This document shows positions 54,869-62,634 of a stretch of DNA of 64,000 nt, one piece after another. The notes below the pieces were generated by a model that did no database searches, was not told the origin of the DNA, and saw only the letters and a list, made by a program, of their open reading frames with translations. The position numbers and the translations under genes were made by a program. Position 1 is the first letter of the stretch; every line of letters starts with the position of its first letter. The DNA comes from Paenibacillus silviterrae (GTDB taxonomy: Bacteria; Bacillota; Bacilli; Paenibacillales; NBRC-103111): NCBI RefSeq assembly GCF_030167925.1, contig NZ_JASKUT010000002.1, positions 806,001-870,000 on the forward strand, in the 5' to 3' direction.

Positions 54869-55752
54869 GCGGCACCGTTCGAGTATCGCAGTCCGTTTTG
54901 GCCAAGCGAAAAGCCGGCGTCCTACCGTTCTTAAGCCGATCGATTGTGACGCTGGTGATGCTCGTGTTATCTACAGTCATTTTTTGGTTGCCCTTTTATT
55001 TTGTCATTGTCAATTCGTTCAAATCGAGTGTGAAAGCCGCGGATATGACGATGTCCTGGCCGGATACGCTGCACATCATTGAAAACTATACAGCCGTGCT
55101 TACCGCTTCCGATCATATGCTGATCAGAGCATTTTACAACAGCACGCTGCTTACCGTTCTGTCTCTGACCGGTCTTGTCTTTGTGAGTTCACTTGCCGGT
55201 TTCGTGCTACAGCGCAGGGAGCGGAGCAGGGGAGCGGCCAGCCTTAACTTTCTCGTCCTGGCTGGTCTCATGATTCCCCCGGCTGTCGTGCCGACGATCT
55301 GGGTACTGAATTCCGTAGGGCTGTTCAAGACGCTTCCCGGCTTGACGCTGGTAGAAATCGCCCTTCATTTTCCTTTCTGTGCCATTCTGTATAAGGCTTT
55401 TACGGCTACCGTTCCGCGCGACATCGACGAGAGCGCGTTCATTGACGGCTGCGGGGGCTTCAAGCTGTTTACACACATCATCTTCCCGTTGTTAAAGCCG
55501 GTTTCCTCCACCATCATCATTATTCAATCGGTCAGCATCTTCAATGACTTTGTCAACCCGCTGTACTTTTTGCCCGGAGCGGAGAACGCGACCGTACAGC
55601 TTACGCTATACAATTTCATGAGCATGTATCTGACGAATTGGAATTTGCTTTTTGCCGATGTGGTCTTGATTTCCATTCCACCGCTTATCTTATTTTTATT
55701 TTTCAATAAACGGATCGTAGCTGGGATGACGGCGGGTGCCGTGAAAGGGTAG
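54865..55752 (+). CDS. ABC importer 5: permease (UgpE type), 295 aa
   Basis: GTG at 54865 overlaps the previous stop (GTGA), with GGGAGGTGGAG upstream. Six helices; EAA-like loop DIDESAFIDGCGGFKLFTHI, with Ser in place of the first Ala of EAA. The C-terminus is GAVKG. Last gene of the importer 5 operon. A 185-bp gap follows before the AraC gene, in which I see no clear promoter. Confidence 0.9.
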   Translation: MSGTVRVSQSVLAKRKAGVLPFLSRSIVTLVMLVLSTVIFWLPFYFVIVNSFKSSVKAADMTMSWPDTLHIIENYTAVLTASDHMLIRAFYNSTLLTVLSLTGLVFVSSLAGFVLQRRERSRGAASLNFLVLAGLMIPPAVVPTIWVLNSVGLFKTLPGLTLVEIALHFPFCAILYKAFTATVPRDIDESAFIDGCGGFKLFTHIIFPLLKPVSSTIIIIQSVSIFNDFVNPLYFLPGAENATVQLTLYNFMSMYLTNWNLLFADVVLISIPPLILFLFFNKRIVAGMTAGAVKG

Positions 55753-55937
55753 GGATCACGGTTGGCGTAATCGCCTATGAAATTGGCGGATTTCACAATG
55801 CGGAAATTGCTTGATTCCTTTATGATAAATGTAGCAGGAAATGGAAAGGGAGGAAGACGGCTACTACGCAGGAAGCGCCGGTCTTACACAATTACAAGCA
55901 CGAGCATGGCGTATTCCGAAGAAACGAAGGAGGACCC

Positions 55938-56834
55938 ATGGTACGCCAGCTGCACAAGGCACAGTTTTTTCATGAAAGTGAATGCCCCTTTAGCATCGGT
56001 TCCTATGTTCATGACAAGGAAATTACGGAACATTCGCATGACTTTGTTGAACTGGTGTACTTAGCGGACGGTCAGGCTGAGCATTGCTTCGAGGGACAAA
56101 GCTATCCGATCCGAGCCGGCGATGTCTTCATCATCAATCCGGGTGAGGTGCACTCGTACCGGACTATGCCCGGTCAGCGCATCGAGCTCATCAATTGCTT
56201 GTTCTTGCCTGAGCTGATCAATGAAGCGCTTCTGCGCGAATTAGGGGTTTCCCGCTCCATGGACTACTTCTACGTATATCCCTTTCTCGATGCGCGAGAG
56301 CGCTTTCACCACAAGCTTAACCTGTCCGGGCCCAAGGCGGGGGAGGTCAGCGCTCTGCTTAAGGCCATGATCGTCGAGTGGGAGCAGCATCGCCCCGGTT
56401 ACCCGACTGTCATCCGGCTGCAGCTGCTTCAGCTGCTGATCATTCTGTCCCGATTTTATGCCGAGGGATGCAGCCAGGAGCACAAGCCGCTCGAGAAGGA
56501 GCGGACGGTTTTGATCCGCAGAATCAACGGTTTTTTGGAGCGGCACTTTGACCAGAAGCTGGCGGTGCCGGATTTATGCGATTTTTTCAATATCAGCAAC
56601 CGGCAGCTGAACCGCATCTTCAAGCAAGAGACCGGGCTGACGGTAACGGAGCGCATTCATCAAATTCGTATTGAGCGAGCCAAGCAGTATTTGCTGGACG
56701 GTCATGAGAAGGTGATCGAGATCGCACATAAAGTGGGATATGAGGATCCGTCTTTCTTCACTCAGCTGTTTCGGCGCAAGGTCGGCTGTCCACCTGGGCA
56801 GTACAGGGAGCTGTATACCAAATCCAGTTCATAA
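55938..56834 (+). CDS. AraC-family regulator with N-terminal cupin, 298 aa
   Basis: ATG at 55938 after GGAGGA. N-terminal cupin (HSHDFVELVYLADGQAEHCF, GDVFIINPGEVHSYR) for small-molecule sensing; C-terminal AraC domain (LCDFFNISNRQLNRIFKQET, IAHKVGYEDPSFFTQLFRRK). The oxidoreductase starts 14 bp later, so the regulator heads a five-gene operon (55938-61216) that it probably controls. Confidence 0.9.
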   Translation: MVRQLHKAQFFHESECPFSIGSYVHDKEITEHSHDFVELVYLADGQAEHCFEGQSYPIRAGDVFIINPGEVHSYRTMPGQRIELINCLFLPELINEALLRELGVSRSMDYFYVYPFLDARERFHHKLNLSGPKAGEVSALLKAMIVEWEQHRPGYPTVIRLQLLQLLIILSRFYAEGCSQEHKPLEKERTVLIRRINGFLERHFDQKLAVPDLCDFFNISNRQLNRIFKQETGLTVTERIHQIRIERAKQYLLDGHEKVIEIAHKVGYEDPSFFTQLFRRKVGCPPGQYRELYTKSSS

Positions 56835-56848
56835 ACGGAGGTAGTGAT

Positions 56849-57838
56849 ATGACGTTGCAGGTTGGGGTCGTCGGGGTCGGGAACATCGGGTCTATTCATG
56901 CGGGTGTGTATAAGGAGCATCCGAAAACGGAGCTTGTGGCCGTATGCGATATTGTGAAGGAGAAGGCCGACCGGGCGGCCGAGAAATTCGGCTGCCGCGC
57001 ATTCTACAGCGTGCAGGAGATGCTGGACAGCGGGATCCGGCTGGACGCTTGCAGTGTAGCGACGAAGGGGGAAGAGAACGGCGGGGAGCACTTTGAACCA
57101 ACGATGCAGCTGCTCGGCGCAGGCGTTCCGGTTCTCGGAGAGAAGCCGATCTCCAACCGGATCGAGGAAGGAGAACGAATGGTCGCGCTTGCCCGGGAGA
57201 AGCAGCTTCCTTACGGCGTTAATTTAAATCACCGCTTCACTCCCGCAGCGGAGCGGGCCAAGCGTTGGGTGGAGGAAGAGCGGCTCGGCAAGCTGCACAT
57301 GATCAACATGAAAATGTGGATCAACAACCCGGTGGAGACCTCCCCGTGGTTTCATCTGCGGGCGCTTCATCCGCATTCGTTCGATGTGATCCGCTACTTC
57401 TGCGGCGACGTGAAGCGTGTAGCTGCCTTTATGATGAAGGGAGAGGGCAGAACGATTTGGTCCAATGCCCAAATCATCATGGAATTCGAGAACGGCGCCA
57501 TCGGCAACCTGGTCGGGAGCTACGATGCCGGACCGAGCTATGGGCTGGAGCGCTGCGAGCTAGTCGGGTCCAAGGGCCGATTCGTGCTCGAGGATGCGTG
57601 CGAGCAGCTTACCTTTTATCCGCGGCAAGGGATTGAGACGGAATCCTACCGCTGCCTTGGCGGGATGAAGGCCTTCCCGGAAACGTTCAAGAGCCGGATC
57701 AGCGATTGGATCGAGCAGTTGGACGCCAAGGTGCCCTTCGACCAAATCAACGGCTCCGGAGAGGATGCACTCCGGGCTCAATACATCATTGAGGCTGCGA
57801 TCCGCTCCTTTGAAACATCCAATATCGTCGAGCTTTAA
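56849..57838 (+). CDS. Gfo/Idh/MocA-family NAD(P)-dependent oxidoreductase, 329 aa
   Basis: ATG at 56849 after GGAGG. The Rossmann motif GVVGVGNIGSIHAG starts near residue 5. The family EKP motif appears as GEKPISNRIEEG, and LNHRFTP and RALHPHSFDVIRYF carry the likely substrate-binding and catalytic residues (His-x-x-x-Asp). Such enzymes oxidise or reduce sugars, inositols or sugar acids. It is clearly paralogous to 60215-61216. The neighbours (epimerase, sulfatase-like protein) suggest oxidation-epimerisation of a modified sugar. Confidence 0.9.
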   Translation: MTLQVGVVGVGNIGSIHAGVYKEHPKTELVAVCDIVKEKADRAAEKFGCRAFYSVQEMLDSGIRLDACSVATKGEENGGEHFEPTMQLLGAGVPVLGEKPISNRIEEGERMVALAREKQLPYGVNLNHRFTPAAERAKRWVEEERLGKLHMINMKMWINNPVETSPWFHLRALHPHSFDVIRYFCGDVKRVAAFMMKGEGRTIWSNAQIIMEFENGAIGNLVGSYDAGPSYGLERCELVGSKGRFVLEDACEQLTFYPRQGIETESYRCLGGMKAFPETFKSRISDWIEQLDAKVPFDQINGSGEDALRAQYIIEAAIRSFETSNIVEL

Positions 57839-57856
57839 TCATAGGGGGATGGAACG

Positions 57857-58657
57857 ATGATCCGATTAGGAATAAACTCGGTGTTGTTCAAGGAATACGA
57901 TTTCGCAACCGCAGCTAAGCATATTCAGCTCTGCGGGTACGACGGAATCGAGCTGGCGGCGATTAAAGGCATGTGCGAGCATCTTGAGCTGGAACGTTGG
58001 AGGGAGCAAGCCCCGCAAATCAAGGCAATCACTGAGGAGCTCGGCCTTGCGCTTCTCTCGATGGAGGTAGCCTCGCTGGATGAACAACGGCTGCAGCTGG
58101 CATTCGAGGCCGCACGAGAGCTCGGTGTTCCGATCGTAAACGTCGGTCCGGGGGGCAAATCGAACGTGGACGAGGACTTGTCCGCTTCGATCGATAAGCT
58201 TGCGCGGATGGCGGAGCTGGCCGGTGAATATGGGGTGACCTTGTGTGTCAAAGCGCACGTTGGACAATCGGTCTACAATACGCCTACGACGCTTCGCGCA
58301 ATGGAGAGCATCGGCTCGTCTGCGTTTGGGATCGATATGGATCCGAGCCATATTTACCGTGCCGGAGAGAATCCCGAGGAAGCGCTGGCCCAGGTGGTCA
58401 GCCGGGTCCGGCATATCCATATCCGGGACTGCAAAGGGCGCCAGGCGGGTCCGGGTCCCATCGAAGCCCAAGCCTGCGGGCGCGGAGATATCAACCTGAT
58501 CGACTACTGCAAAGTGCTGGTGGAGAGCGGTTATGACGGACCGGTCAATCTGGAGGTAATCGGGGCGAACGGCCATTCTCTCGCGCAGCTGTCCGTTGTC
58601 GCTGCCGAAAGCCGCGGATATCTGCATGCGGTATTGAAGTCCCTCGGAGCCAGATAA
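57857..58657 (+). CDS. Sugar phosphate isomerase/epimerase (AP-endonuclease-2 fold), 266 aa
   Basis: ATG at 57857 after GGGGGATG. TIM-barrel of the xylose-isomerase-like superfamily. Candidate metal ligands are Glu in LSMEVASLDE, Asp/His in FGIDMDPSHIY, His in HIHIRDCKG and Glu in VNLEVIG. Family members include inosose and 3-keto-sugar isomerases/dehydratases that work together with Gfo/Idh/MocA enzymes. It lies 18 bp after the first oxidoreductase, in one operon. Confidence 0.88.
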   Translation: MIRLGINSVLFKEYDFATAAKHIQLCGYDGIELAAIKGMCEHLELERWREQAPQIKAITEELGLALLSMEVASLDEQRLQLAFEAARELGVPIVNVGPGGKSNVDEDLSASIDKLARMAELAGEYGVTLCVKAHVGQSVYNTPTTLRAMESIGSSAFGIDMDPSHIYRAGENPEEALAQVVSRVRHIHIRDCKGRQAGPGPIEAQACGRGDINLIDYCKVLVESGYDGPVNLEVIGANGHSLAQLSVVAAESRGYLHAVLKSLGAR

Positions 58658-58715
58658 GCTCGCTTAGCTGTCATTTATTTTTAGGAATAACCTGATAAAA
58701 AAGGAGTCCTGCACG

Positions 58716-60167
58716 ATGAAGAAAAAACGGCCCAACCTGCTATTGCTTGGAATTGACAGCCTGCGGAGAGATCATATGAGCAGCTACGGATATTCGCGAT
58801 TAACAACCCCGCATCTGGATCAATTGGGTCAGGAGGGGGTGCTGTTCGAGCAGCATTTCTCTCCAAGCATTCCCACCACTCCGGGGTATGCCTCGATGCT
58901 GACGGGAATGGACTGCTTCGGTACGGATGTCGTTGCGCTGCGGCACGGCGGTCCGCTCGGCGAACATGTGAAGACGCTCGCGGAGGTACTTGGGGAGCAG
59001 GGCTATAACACAACCTGCGTCGGATTTACCGGCAATCCTTCGGCACGCGGCTTTCAGACTTATCTGAACTATGAAGCATGGCTGCCGGACGAAACGGGAC
59101 GCTGTCCCAAAGCGGAGAACCTGAACGAGGTCACGCTGCCCGAGATGAAGAGGCTTGCGGCCGGAGAACAACCGTTCTTCTTATTCCTTCGTCACATGGA
59201 CCCGCACACTCCTTATTTGCCTCCGAAGCCGTTTGAGCGTCTTTTTTACGGCGGGGATGAGAAAAATCCAAATAATCGCTCCTTGGATGCGTTATATGAT
59301 TTTAAGCCGTTTGTCGAATATTTCACCTCCTGGTTTCCCGAAGGCTGCACGGACAGTTCGTATATTGATGCTCAGTACGACGGGGCTGTCGCTTACATGG
59401 ACGCATCCATTCAAGCATTGTTCCGGCAACTGGAGGAGCTCGGTCTGGAGGAGGAAACTTTGATTGTCGTGACCTCCGATCATGGGGAAACCTTGAACGA
59501 GCATGAGTGCTATTACGACCATCACGGGTTATACGAATCGAATTTGGTCGTCCCCCTGATCCTGCGTTACCCCGGCAAGCTTCCGGCCGGCAAGCGGGTA
59601 AGCAGCCCCACGCAGATTAAAGACATTATGCCGACCTTACTGGAGCTTCTGGGCATCGATACGGACATCTCCTTCGACGGCAGGTCCTTACTGCCGCTCA
59701 TCCGGGGAGAGGAACGCGTCCCGGAGAGCGAAATGTACATCACCGAGTGCACCTGGATGCGCAAGCATGGCTGGCGCACATCGGAGTGGAAGCTGATCAT
59801 AGCGCTGGAGCCGGATCTGCACTTCAAGCCGGAGGTGGAACTGTACAATCTGATCCGGGATCCGCTTGAGCTGAACAATGTAGCTGCAGAAGAACCGGAG
59901 CTCGTACAGCTGCTGACAGCACGAATGGAGTCGCATATCGCTGCACGAGAGCGGGCGACCGGACGCACCAATCCGATGTACACGAATCTGAACTGGCACG
60001 GGAAGGGCTGCGGGCCTTTCACATCCTCCCAGCAGGCGTATGATTCCATGCAGATTCGGTCGGCTTCCTCGGCAAGAAAGCTGCAGGCCAAGGAGGCGGA
60101 GAAGGAAGCGGGCCAAGGAGCCGAAACGGTTGCGGCAGCCCGTGAGAACTCGTCCGAGAGAGCGTGA
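58716..60167 (+). CDS. Sulfatase-family protein with altered active site, 483 aa
   Basis: ATG at 58716 after AAAAGGAG. The alkaline-phosphatase-superfamily sulfatase fold is clear: LLLLGIDSLRRDHMSSYGY, MDPHTPYLPP, VVTSDHGETLNEHE, and a C-terminal IKDIMPTLLELLGI. The sulfatase signature C/S-x-P-S-R is changed: SIPTTPGYASMLTG has Thr54 at the formylglycine position, Gly for Ser and Tyr58 for Arg. The second Asp of the metal pair is Ser15. It therefore cannot make formylglycine and may be a phosphodiesterase or transferase using Thr, or a non-catalytic relative. The C-terminal tail (residues 445-483) is Ala/Glu/Lys-rich and helical. No signal peptide. Confidence 0.85.
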   Translation: MKKKRPNLLLLGIDSLRRDHMSSYGYSRLTTPHLDQLGQEGVLFEQHFSPSIPTTPGYASMLTGMDCFGTDVVALRHGGPLGEHVKTLAEVLGEQGYNTTCVGFTGNPSARGFQTYLNYEAWLPDETGRCPKAENLNEVTLPEMKRLAAGEQPFFLFLRHMDPHTPYLPPKPFERLFYGGDEKNPNNRSLDALYDFKPFVEYFTSWFPEGCTDSSYIDAQYDGAVAYMDASIQALFRQLEELGLEEETLIVVTSDHGETLNEHECYYDHHGLYESNLVVPLILRYPGKLPAGKRVSSPTQIKDIMPTLLELLGIDTDISFDGRSLLPLIRGEERVPESEMYITECTWMRKHGWRTSEWKLIIALEPDLHFKPEVELYNLIRDPLELNNVAAEEPELVQLLTARMESHIAARERATGRTNPMYTNLNWHGKGCGPFTSSQQAYDSMQIRSASSARKLQAKEAEKEAGQGAETVAAARENSSERA

Positions 60168-60214
60168 TTCACTAAGAGCGAACCGGCGGAATAACGAATC
60201 GAGGAGAGGGCGCA

Positions 60215-61216
60215 ATGCAGAAGGTTGCGGTTGTCGGGCTGAACAATATCGGGCGGATCCATTGCCGTTCTTACGGAGAGCATCCCGATGCTGAGCTGAA
60301 GGCCGTTTGTGATCTGGATCGGGAGTTGGCAGATCGGGCAGCGGCACTGTTCGGAGCGAAGGCGTACTATGATGTTAACCAAATGTTAGAGCAGGAGGAG
60401 ATCGATCTCGTCAGCGTGGCTACCGGCGGAATAGAGAACGGTTCCCACCACTATGGCCCGGCGATGGCGGCCATCGCCGCAGGCAAGAGTGTTCTTGTAG
60501 AGAAGCCGATCTCCAATGATCTCGGAGAAGCTCGGGAAATGGTCAGCTTCGCGAGGGAAAAGGGGGTCCGGCTCGGGTGCAACCTGAACCATCGATTTAC
60601 CCCTATGGCACGTAAGGCGAAGGAGTGGGTCGAGGCGGGTGACCTAGGCTCTTTGCTATTCGTGAATATGAAGCTGTCGATAGGCAACGCGAAGGAAACC
60701 AGCCCGTGGCTGCACATGCGAGCCCTGCACCCGCACTCCTTCGATGTGCTGAGGTATTTTGCAGGAGATGTCAAGCGGGTTCAAGCTTTCATGACGAAGG
60801 CGCCGGGCCGCTCCATGTGGTCCACCGCCTCCATCAATCTGGAGTTCGCCTCCGGAGCTGTCGGACATCTGACAGGCAGCTATGACATGGATAACCGGCA
60901 TCCGATTGAAGCCTGTGAGGTAGCGGGGCATCGGGGGCGCTTCGTGCTCGATAATGTTTACGAGTCATTAACATACTATCCCCACGGGCAAGAGGAGCTT
61001 AGAGTCTACCGCAACCCCGTGCTTGGGGGCTTTCCAGGCTTCGACGCGACCTTTCGATCCCGTATCGCGACGTTCATTCAACAGCTCGAGGAAGGGGTCG
61101 CTCCCGAGCGCATCGAGGCTTCCGGCGCAGACGGGCTAGCCGTTCAAGAGATCATTGAAGCGGCTATTCAATCGCAGCTTGGTGACGGCAAAGTGATAGA
61201 TGTTGGTCGATGGTAG
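60215..61216 (+). CDS. Gfo/Idh/MocA-family oxidoreductase, second paralogue, 333 aa
   Basis: ATG at 60215 after GAGGAGAGGG. Rossmann motif VVGLNNIGRIHCRS (the middle Gly of GxGxxG is Asn), EKP motif in VEKPISNDLGEA, then LNHRFTP and RALHPHSFDVLRYF as in the 56849 gene. The two proteins share most motifs along their whole length, so they arose by duplication and probably act on related substrates or successive steps. Last gene of the operon. Confidence 0.9.
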   Translation: MQKVAVVGLNNIGRIHCRSYGEHPDAELKAVCDLDRELADRAAALFGAKAYYDVNQMLEQEEIDLVSVATGGIENGSHHYGPAMAAIAAGKSVLVEKPISNDLGEAREMVSFAREKGVRLGCNLNHRFTPMARKAKEWVEAGDLGSLLFVNMKLSIGNAKETSPWLHMRALHPHSFDVLRYFAGDVKRVQAFMTKAPGRSMWSTASINLEFASGAVGHLTGSYDMDNRHPIEACEVAGHRGRFVLDNVYESLTYYPHGQEELRVYRNPVLGGFPGFDATFRSRIATFIQQLEEGVAPERIEASGADGLAVQEIIEAAIQSQLGDGKVIDVGRW

Positions 61217-61291
61217 TTTACATATTAATAGTTATGTAAACAAAATGCAGGGCATGGACTACGGCATTTCGCCGTCCTCCATGCCTCTGCT
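61216..61291 (+). terminator. Two adjacent inverted repeats after the oxidoreductase operon
   Basis: GTTTACATA (61216-61224) pairs with TATGTAAAC (61233-61241). A longer hairpin follows: GCAGG-GCATGGA (from 61247) with TCCATGCCTCTGC (to about 61290), containing an inner ACGGC/GCCGT stem. Neither is followed by a clear T-tract. Together they probably end the operon. The first could also be an operator. Confidence 0.5.
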
Positions 61292-61390
61292 GCGTGAATT
61301 GGCAATATTTAAGGGATTTCTTCCAAACTTGGATATGTTATAGTAAATATGCCAGCCGGCAAACAACTAGACCAAATGGAGGAAATTGCA

Positions 61391-62422
61391 GTGAAAATGA
61401 CAAAGCTCAAAGTCATGCGTTTAACGGCATTCCTATCCACAGCTATAGTGGCTGGGACAAGCTTGATACCTCAAGGACAAGCCTATGCTGCCCAAATTGG
61501 AACCATTGAAGACGGTGTGAATTTCCGCACCGCACCAAATACGGATTCTCGAATCATTCGTATGCTGAAGGAAGACGAGAAAGTAACGATCGTCGAAAAA
61601 GTGAACAATTATTGGTATAAGGTCAAAGACAAGAACGGCGACGTAGGCTATGTATCCTCCAACTCGAAATACATAAACGTATCGCAAAGCTCGCAACAGT
61701 CTGGTCAGACGGGTACAATCGTCAGCGGTGTCAATATGCGCGCCGGTTCCAGCACGGATTCCCGTGTCATTCGCATGCTGAAAGCAGACGAGAAAGTAAC
61801 GATACTCGATCAGGTGAACAGCTTTTGGTTTAAAGTGCGCGACAAGAATGGGGATATCGGTTACATATCAACAAGCTCGAAATACATTAAGGTTTCGGGC
61901 AGCTCATCCGGTGGTTCTTCCGGCGGTTCTTCCGGTGGCTCGTCAAGCGGTGGTTCCTCCGGCAACCAAGGCAGCGCATCGGCCAGGATTGAGAAGGTTA
62001 TAGCGCTCGGCTACGATTTTTTGGGTACTCCATATGAATTCGGCTCCAACCGAAACAATACCAATACCTTTGATTGCTCTGATTTTGTTCGGCATATTTT
62101 CAAGGAAGCAGGCGGTATTACGCTGCCTACGGACTCGCGTAAGCAAGGCGACTGGGTAAAGGAACACGATACGATTACAACCAATTGGAAAAACCTGAAA
62201 CGCGGTGACTTGATGTTTTTCATGTCCTACCGCGGGACGAGCTCAGACGACTACCCGAAGTCGAATAAATTAGGACAAAGAATTACGCATGTCGGGATTT
62301 ACTTAGGTGACGGAAAAATGCTGAACACTTGGTCCAACGACTCCGGCGGAGTACGTGTGGATACGATTGATAACAAGCATTGGGAATACCGATTTATGTT
62401 TGGAGGCAGCGTCATTAAATAA
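61391..62422 (+). CDS. Secreted SH3-SH3-NlpC/P60 cell-wall hydrolase, 343 aa
   Basis: GTG at 61391 lies eight bases after GGAGG; ATG at 61397 is an alternative. The signal peptide is cleaved after AYA (residues ~1-33). Two SH3b domains follow (IGTIEDGVNFRTAPNTDSRI and GTIVSGVNMRAGSSTDSRVI), then a Gly/Ser linker of repeated GGSS units, and the NlpC/P60 peptidase with catalytic Cys229 (FDCSDFVRH) and His300 (ITHVGIYLG). It should cut peptide bonds in peptidoglycan stems outside the cell. It is transcribed alone: TATAGT at 61339-61344 is a possible -10, preceded by the palindrome TCCAAACTTGGA at 61322-61333. Confidence 0.93.
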   Translation: MKMTKLKVMRLTAFLSTAIVAGTSLIPQGQAYAAQIGTIEDGVNFRTAPNTDSRIIRMLKEDEKVTIVEKVNNYWYKVKDKNGDVGYVSSNSKYINVSQSSQQSGQTGTIVSGVNMRAGSSTDSRVIRMLKADEKVTILDQVNSFWFKVRDKNGDIGYISTSSKYIKVSGSSSGGSSGGSSGGSSSGGSSGNQGSASARIEKVIALGYDFLGTPYEFGSNRNNTNTFDCSDFVRHIFKEAGGITLPTDSRKQGDWVKEHDTITTNWKNLKRGDLMFFMSYRGTSSDDYPKSNKLGQRITHVGIYLGDGKMLNTWSNDSGGVRVDTIDNKHWEYRFMFGGSVIK

Positions 62423-62450
62423 CGGGGACTACATAACATTTCATGCAAAA

Positions 62451-62486
62451 GGGCCTGCAGACGTCATGTCTGCGAGGCTCTTTTTC
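62451..62486 (+). terminator. Rho-independent terminator of the NlpC/P60 gene
   Basis: GCCTGCAGAC (62453-62462) pairs with GTCTGC-AGGC (62468-62478, one bulged G) and runs into TTTTT at 62481-62485. Confidence 0.85.
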
Positions 62487-62592
62487 TAATCCTTAACGGC
62501 TCTTTTCTTTGGTTTTGGCGGATAAGGGGTTTCGTAGGTCAAACTCGACTTTGTTGTATTGAGGCGATTCAGTCGGAACAACCAGCCCTCAA

Positions 62593-62634
62593 ACAAAAAA
62601 AGATGTACCTTAAGCCAACGCTTAGGTACATCCT
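62593..62634 (-). terminator. Terminator overlapping the end of the GGDEF-EAL gene
   Basis: On the minus strand GATGTACCTAAGC pairs with GCTTAAGGTACATC (one bulge), followed by TTTTTTTG. The upstream arm contains the TAA stop codon (62624-62622) and the last codons. Confidence 0.8.

Noticed and set aside
61900-61975. GGTTCTTCCGGC-like repeats as a phase-variable tract
   Set aside because: They encode a Gly/Ser linker between SH3 and NlpC/P60 domains in one frame; units are degenerate multiples of three, so no on/off switching is expected.
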